NCBI GenBank assembly: GCA_900766165.1
Contig: CAAFUK010000077.1
Location: forward strand, 1-14,751
Origin: an uncultured Collinsella sp.
GTDB taxonomy: Bacteria; Actinomycetota; Coriobacteriia; Coriobacteriales; Coriobacteriaceae
DNA: 14,751 bases
Reading direction: 5' to 3'
In this document: one piece after another, positions 12,807 through 14,751 of the stretch
Numbering within the stretch: position 1 is the first letter of the stretch
Layout of the letters: each line of letters begins with the position of its first letter
The notes under the pieces: model-generated
The model's database searches: none
The model's input: the letters and a program-made list of their open reading frames with translations, nothing else
Told to the model about the DNA's origin: nothing
Program-made: the position numbers and the translations under genes

Positions 12807-14228
12807 ATGACCAACCCCATGCAGTTCCCCGACGGCTTTGTGTTTGGCGGCGCCACCGCCGCTTACCAGGTTGAGGGCGAGACCCGCACGCACGGCAAGG
12901 GCAAAGTGCCCTGGGACGATTTCCTGGCTGCTCAGGGTCGCTTCTCCCCCGACCCCGCAAGCGATTTCTACAACAAGTATCCGGTCGATATCGACCTGTG
13001 CCAGCGCTTCGGCATCAACGGCATCCGCGTCTCCATCGCTTGGAGCCGCATCTTCCCCAACGGCACCGGCGAGATTAACCCCGAGGGCGTCGCCTTCTAT
13101 CACGAGCTTTTTGCCACCTGCAACAATGCCGGCGTCATCCCCTATGTCACGCTCGATCACTTCGATACGCCCGAGGCCTTTTACCAGGACGGCGGCGAGG
13201 GCTTCTTGACGCGCACGACCATCGATGCCTTTGTCGAGTACGCCAAGTTCTGCTTTGCCGAGTTCACCGAGGTCAAGCACTGGTTCACGTTTAACGAGAT
13301 TCCCGCAACCGCCGAGGGCAGCTTTATCGTCGGCAACTGGCCGCACGGCGAGAAGTACCGCCTGGACAAGGCCTTCCAGCTCATGCACAACATGATGGTG
13401 GCCCACGCCAAGGCTGTCGTCGCCTTCCATGAGGGCGACTTTGAGGGCGAGATCGGCATTGTCCAGAACCTGGAGCCCAAGTATCCCCTCGATCCCAACA
13501 GCGCTGCCGACTGCGAGGCCGCCCGCATGGCCGACGTCATCAACAACCGCTGGGTACTTGACGCCACTTTCCGCGGCCACTATGCAGCCGACACCATGGA
13601 AGCCGCAACCAAGCTGGCCCATATCGCCGGCGGCGAGCTCGACGTTCGCGACGAGGACATCGCCGCGTTGACCGCCGCGCTCCCCTACAACGATTGCCTG
13701 GGCGTCAACACCTACAAGTGCCAGTTCCTGCGTGCCGCCGAGGGCGAAAACGACATCAACCACAATGGCACCGGCGACAAGGGCTCCTCGCGCTGGTTCC
13801 TCAAGGGCGTGGGCGAGGCATGCGTGCGCGAAGGCGTTCCCACGACCGATTGGGACTGGATCATCTATCCCGAGGGCCTGTACGACCTGTTGCTCCGCAT
13901 TAAGAACGATTACCCCAACTACAAGAAGATCTACATCACCGAGAACGGCATGGGCTATAAGGACGACTTCGAGGACGGCTTTATTGACGACGCCCCTCGT
14001 ATCGATTACATGCGTCAGCATCTCGCATGGATCCTCAAGGCAATCGACGGCGGCGTAAACGTTGACGGTTACTTTGTGTGGTCGCTGCAGGACCAGTTCT
14101 CCTGGACCAACGGCTACAACAAGCGCTACGGCCTGTTCTACATCGACTTTGAGACCCAGAAGCGCTATCCCAAGGCGAGCGCGTACTGGTACAAGAACGT
14201 CTCGGAGACCGGCCTGCTTATGGCCTAA
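12807..14228 (+). CDS. lacG: 6-phospho-beta-galactosidase, GH1, copy 2
   Basis: The gene encodes a 473-residue family 1 glycoside hydrolase, close to the usual LacG length. The acid/base is E164 in TFNEI and the nucleophile E379 in ITENGMGY. The phosphate pocket SWTNGYNKRYG is intact (S432, W433, K439, Y441). It shares long blocks with copy 1 (FGGATAAYQVEGETRTHGKG, TDWDWIIYPEGL) but differs around the substrate mouth: YVTLDHFDTPEAFYQDGGEG against FVTLHHFDTPLPLFEKG, and IPATAEGSF against IWADASNTY after the acid/base. The HHFDTP histidine usual in LacG is aspartate here. The two enzymes may thus handle different aglycones or linkages. AAAGGA lies 6 nt before the ATG. A terminator and the larger inverted-repeat array follow. 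Confidence 0.93.
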   Translation: MTNPMQFPDGFVFGGATAAYQVEGETRTHGKGKVPWDDFLAAQGRFSPDPASDFYNKYPVDIDLCQRFGINGIRVSIAWSRIFPNGTGEINPEGVAFYHELFATCNNAGVIPYVTLDHFDTPEAFYQDGGEGFLTRTTIDAFVEYAKFCFAEFTEVKHWFTFNEIPATAEGSFIVGNWPHGEKYRLDKAFQLMHNMMVAHAKAVVAFHEGDFEGEIGIVQNLEPKYPLDPNSAADCEAARMADVINNRWVLDATFRGHYAADTMEAATKLAHIAGGELDVRDEDIAALTAALPYNDCLGVNTYKCQFLRAAEGENDINHNGTGDKGSSRWFLKGVGEACVREGVPTTDWDWIIYPEGLYDLLLRIKNDYPNYKKIYITENGMGYKDDFEDGFIDDAPRIDYMRQHLAWILKAIDGGVNVDGYFVWSLQDQFSWTNGYNKRYGLFYIDFETQKRYPKASAYWYKNVSETGLLMA

Positions 14229-14250
14229 CTTTTGCCGCATACCCCCTGTC

Positions 14251-14299
14251 GGCCGCATACGAATCCCCCACGGGCTCGCATGCGGCCTTTTTTGTTTTT
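14251..14299 (+). terminator. Intrinsic terminator of lacE2-lacG2
   Basis: GGCCGCAT (14251-14258) pairs with ATGCGGCC (14280-14287), followed by TTTTTTGTTTTTG. Its T-run and the bases after it resemble those behind the lacG1 terminator, and again an inverted-repeat array begins 18 bp later. Confidence 0.9.
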
Positions 14300-14317
14300 G
14301 GCGCGGCCCGAGTGGCT

Positions 14318-14626
14318 CGTTCATCTCGATCTGTAACATCTAGCAGGGGTTTTCGGTCCTTACTGTTACAGATTGAGATGAACGGGCCCGCCCGGGCCGA
14401 AAGATCTAAATCTGTAACACTAAATCCGGTATTGGCCGCCTACCTGTTACAGATCGAGACGAACGCGCAGGCCAATCCATTCAATCTCAATCTGTAACAT
14501 CTAGACGACTATTTCACCCCTATCCGTTACAGATTTAGACAAACGGAATCGGCCAGGCAGAAAATCTCGATCTGTAACATCTAGATGAGCTTTTCTCCCC
14601 TAACTGTTACAGATCGAGACAATCGG
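14318..14626. repeat. Inverted-repeat array, four units (C-F), 80-81-bp period
   Basis: Core arms (left / right) are: C 14318-14338 / 14364-14384; D 14410-14419 / 14445-14454; E 14485-14499 / 14525-14539; F 14565-14579 / 14605-14619. Every left arm ends in ATCTGTAACA and every right arm starts TGTTACAGAT, except E, which starts CGTTACAGAT. The gap between arms is 25 nt in all four, as in the array after lacG1. Unit starts are 81, 80 and 80 bp apart. Linkers are also partly shared (AATNGGCCNGGC then A-rich). The array opens with CGTTCATCTC and closes with GAGACAATCGG, so its ends are near-inverted. Short open frames across it only translate the repeat and are not genes. Confidence 0.85.
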
Positions 14627-14751
14627 ATGGTGGAATCCAAACTATCCAATCAGCTATGGAGCACAGCCTCAAGTTTTCGGTATCACGAACGGGCCTTCCG
14701 CATCATTTTGTGCTGATATGACAACGAAAACCCCTTCGGCTATGTCAGAGA
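14627..14751. other. Unassigned sequence at the right edge
   Basis: The last 125 bp after the array show no gene start, terminator or clear repeat. They may be the upstream region of a gene beyond the window. Confidence 0.5.

Noticed and set aside
14312..14497. Short open frames across the arrays that translate to LLQIEMN-like repeats
   Set aside because: The repeated peptide simply comes from the inverted-repeat arms (TTACAGATNGAGA); no start signals, and units are 80-81 bp, so the frame is not kept.
14318..14626. Repeat array as a CRISPR locus
   Set aside because: Units are long inverted repeats with partly conserved 25-nt centres and conserved linkers, not identical direct repeats with unique spacers, and no cas gene is present.

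Overview
The window looks like a lactose / beta-galactoside phosphotransferase (PTS) island from a GC-rich, host-associated actinobacterium, most likely of the class Coriobacteriia (Collinsella or Olsenella type). That taxonomic call is an inference from base composition, strong GC3 codon use and the Lac-PTS plus tagatose-6-phosphate content. No rRNA or marker gene is present to confirm it.

Left part (1-2740, all on the minus strand): a tagatose-6-phosphate operon read right to left as lacA, lacB, a lacX-type aldose epimerase and lacC, with lacC cut by the window edge. Next (2785-3883, minus) is a membrane protein of unknown function that an in-frame TAA splits into a 237-residue part and a 94-residue part; it has its own terminator. 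Then (4082-4663, minus) comes a separately terminated lacF, the only PTS IIA gene in the window.

Right part (4696-14228): two paralogous cassettes of the same design stand in tandem. Each has a LacI-family regulator on the minus strand, a divergent promoter region with palindromic operators, then lacE (EIICB-Lac) and lacG (GH1 6-phospho-beta-galactosidase) on the plus strand. Cassette 1 is 4696-9326 and cassette 2 is 9666-14228. Each lacE-lacG gap holds a hairpin, and each lacG is followed by a strong intrinsic terminator.

Directly after each of these terminators lies an array of long inverted-repeat units with a period of 80-81 bp. There are two units after lacG1 (9501-9649) and four after lacG2 (14318-14626). 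All six units have exactly 25 nt between their arms. I cannot match them to any known element family, and they are the least explained structure here.

How the genes work together: phosphate passes from HPr to LacF (H79), then to the IIB cysteine of either LacE, and the sugar enters as a 6-phosphate. LacG1 or LacG2 hydrolyses it. Galactose-6-phosphate is converted by LacAB to tagatose-6-phosphate and phosphorylated by LacC. The aldolase LacD is expected beyond the left edge. The two LacI-type proteins probably control their own divergent cassettes. A shared ACCGTTC-type motif, in pairs 21 bp apart, occurs in the control regions of lacA, lacF and both cassettes and suggests one further common regulator whose gene is not in the window.
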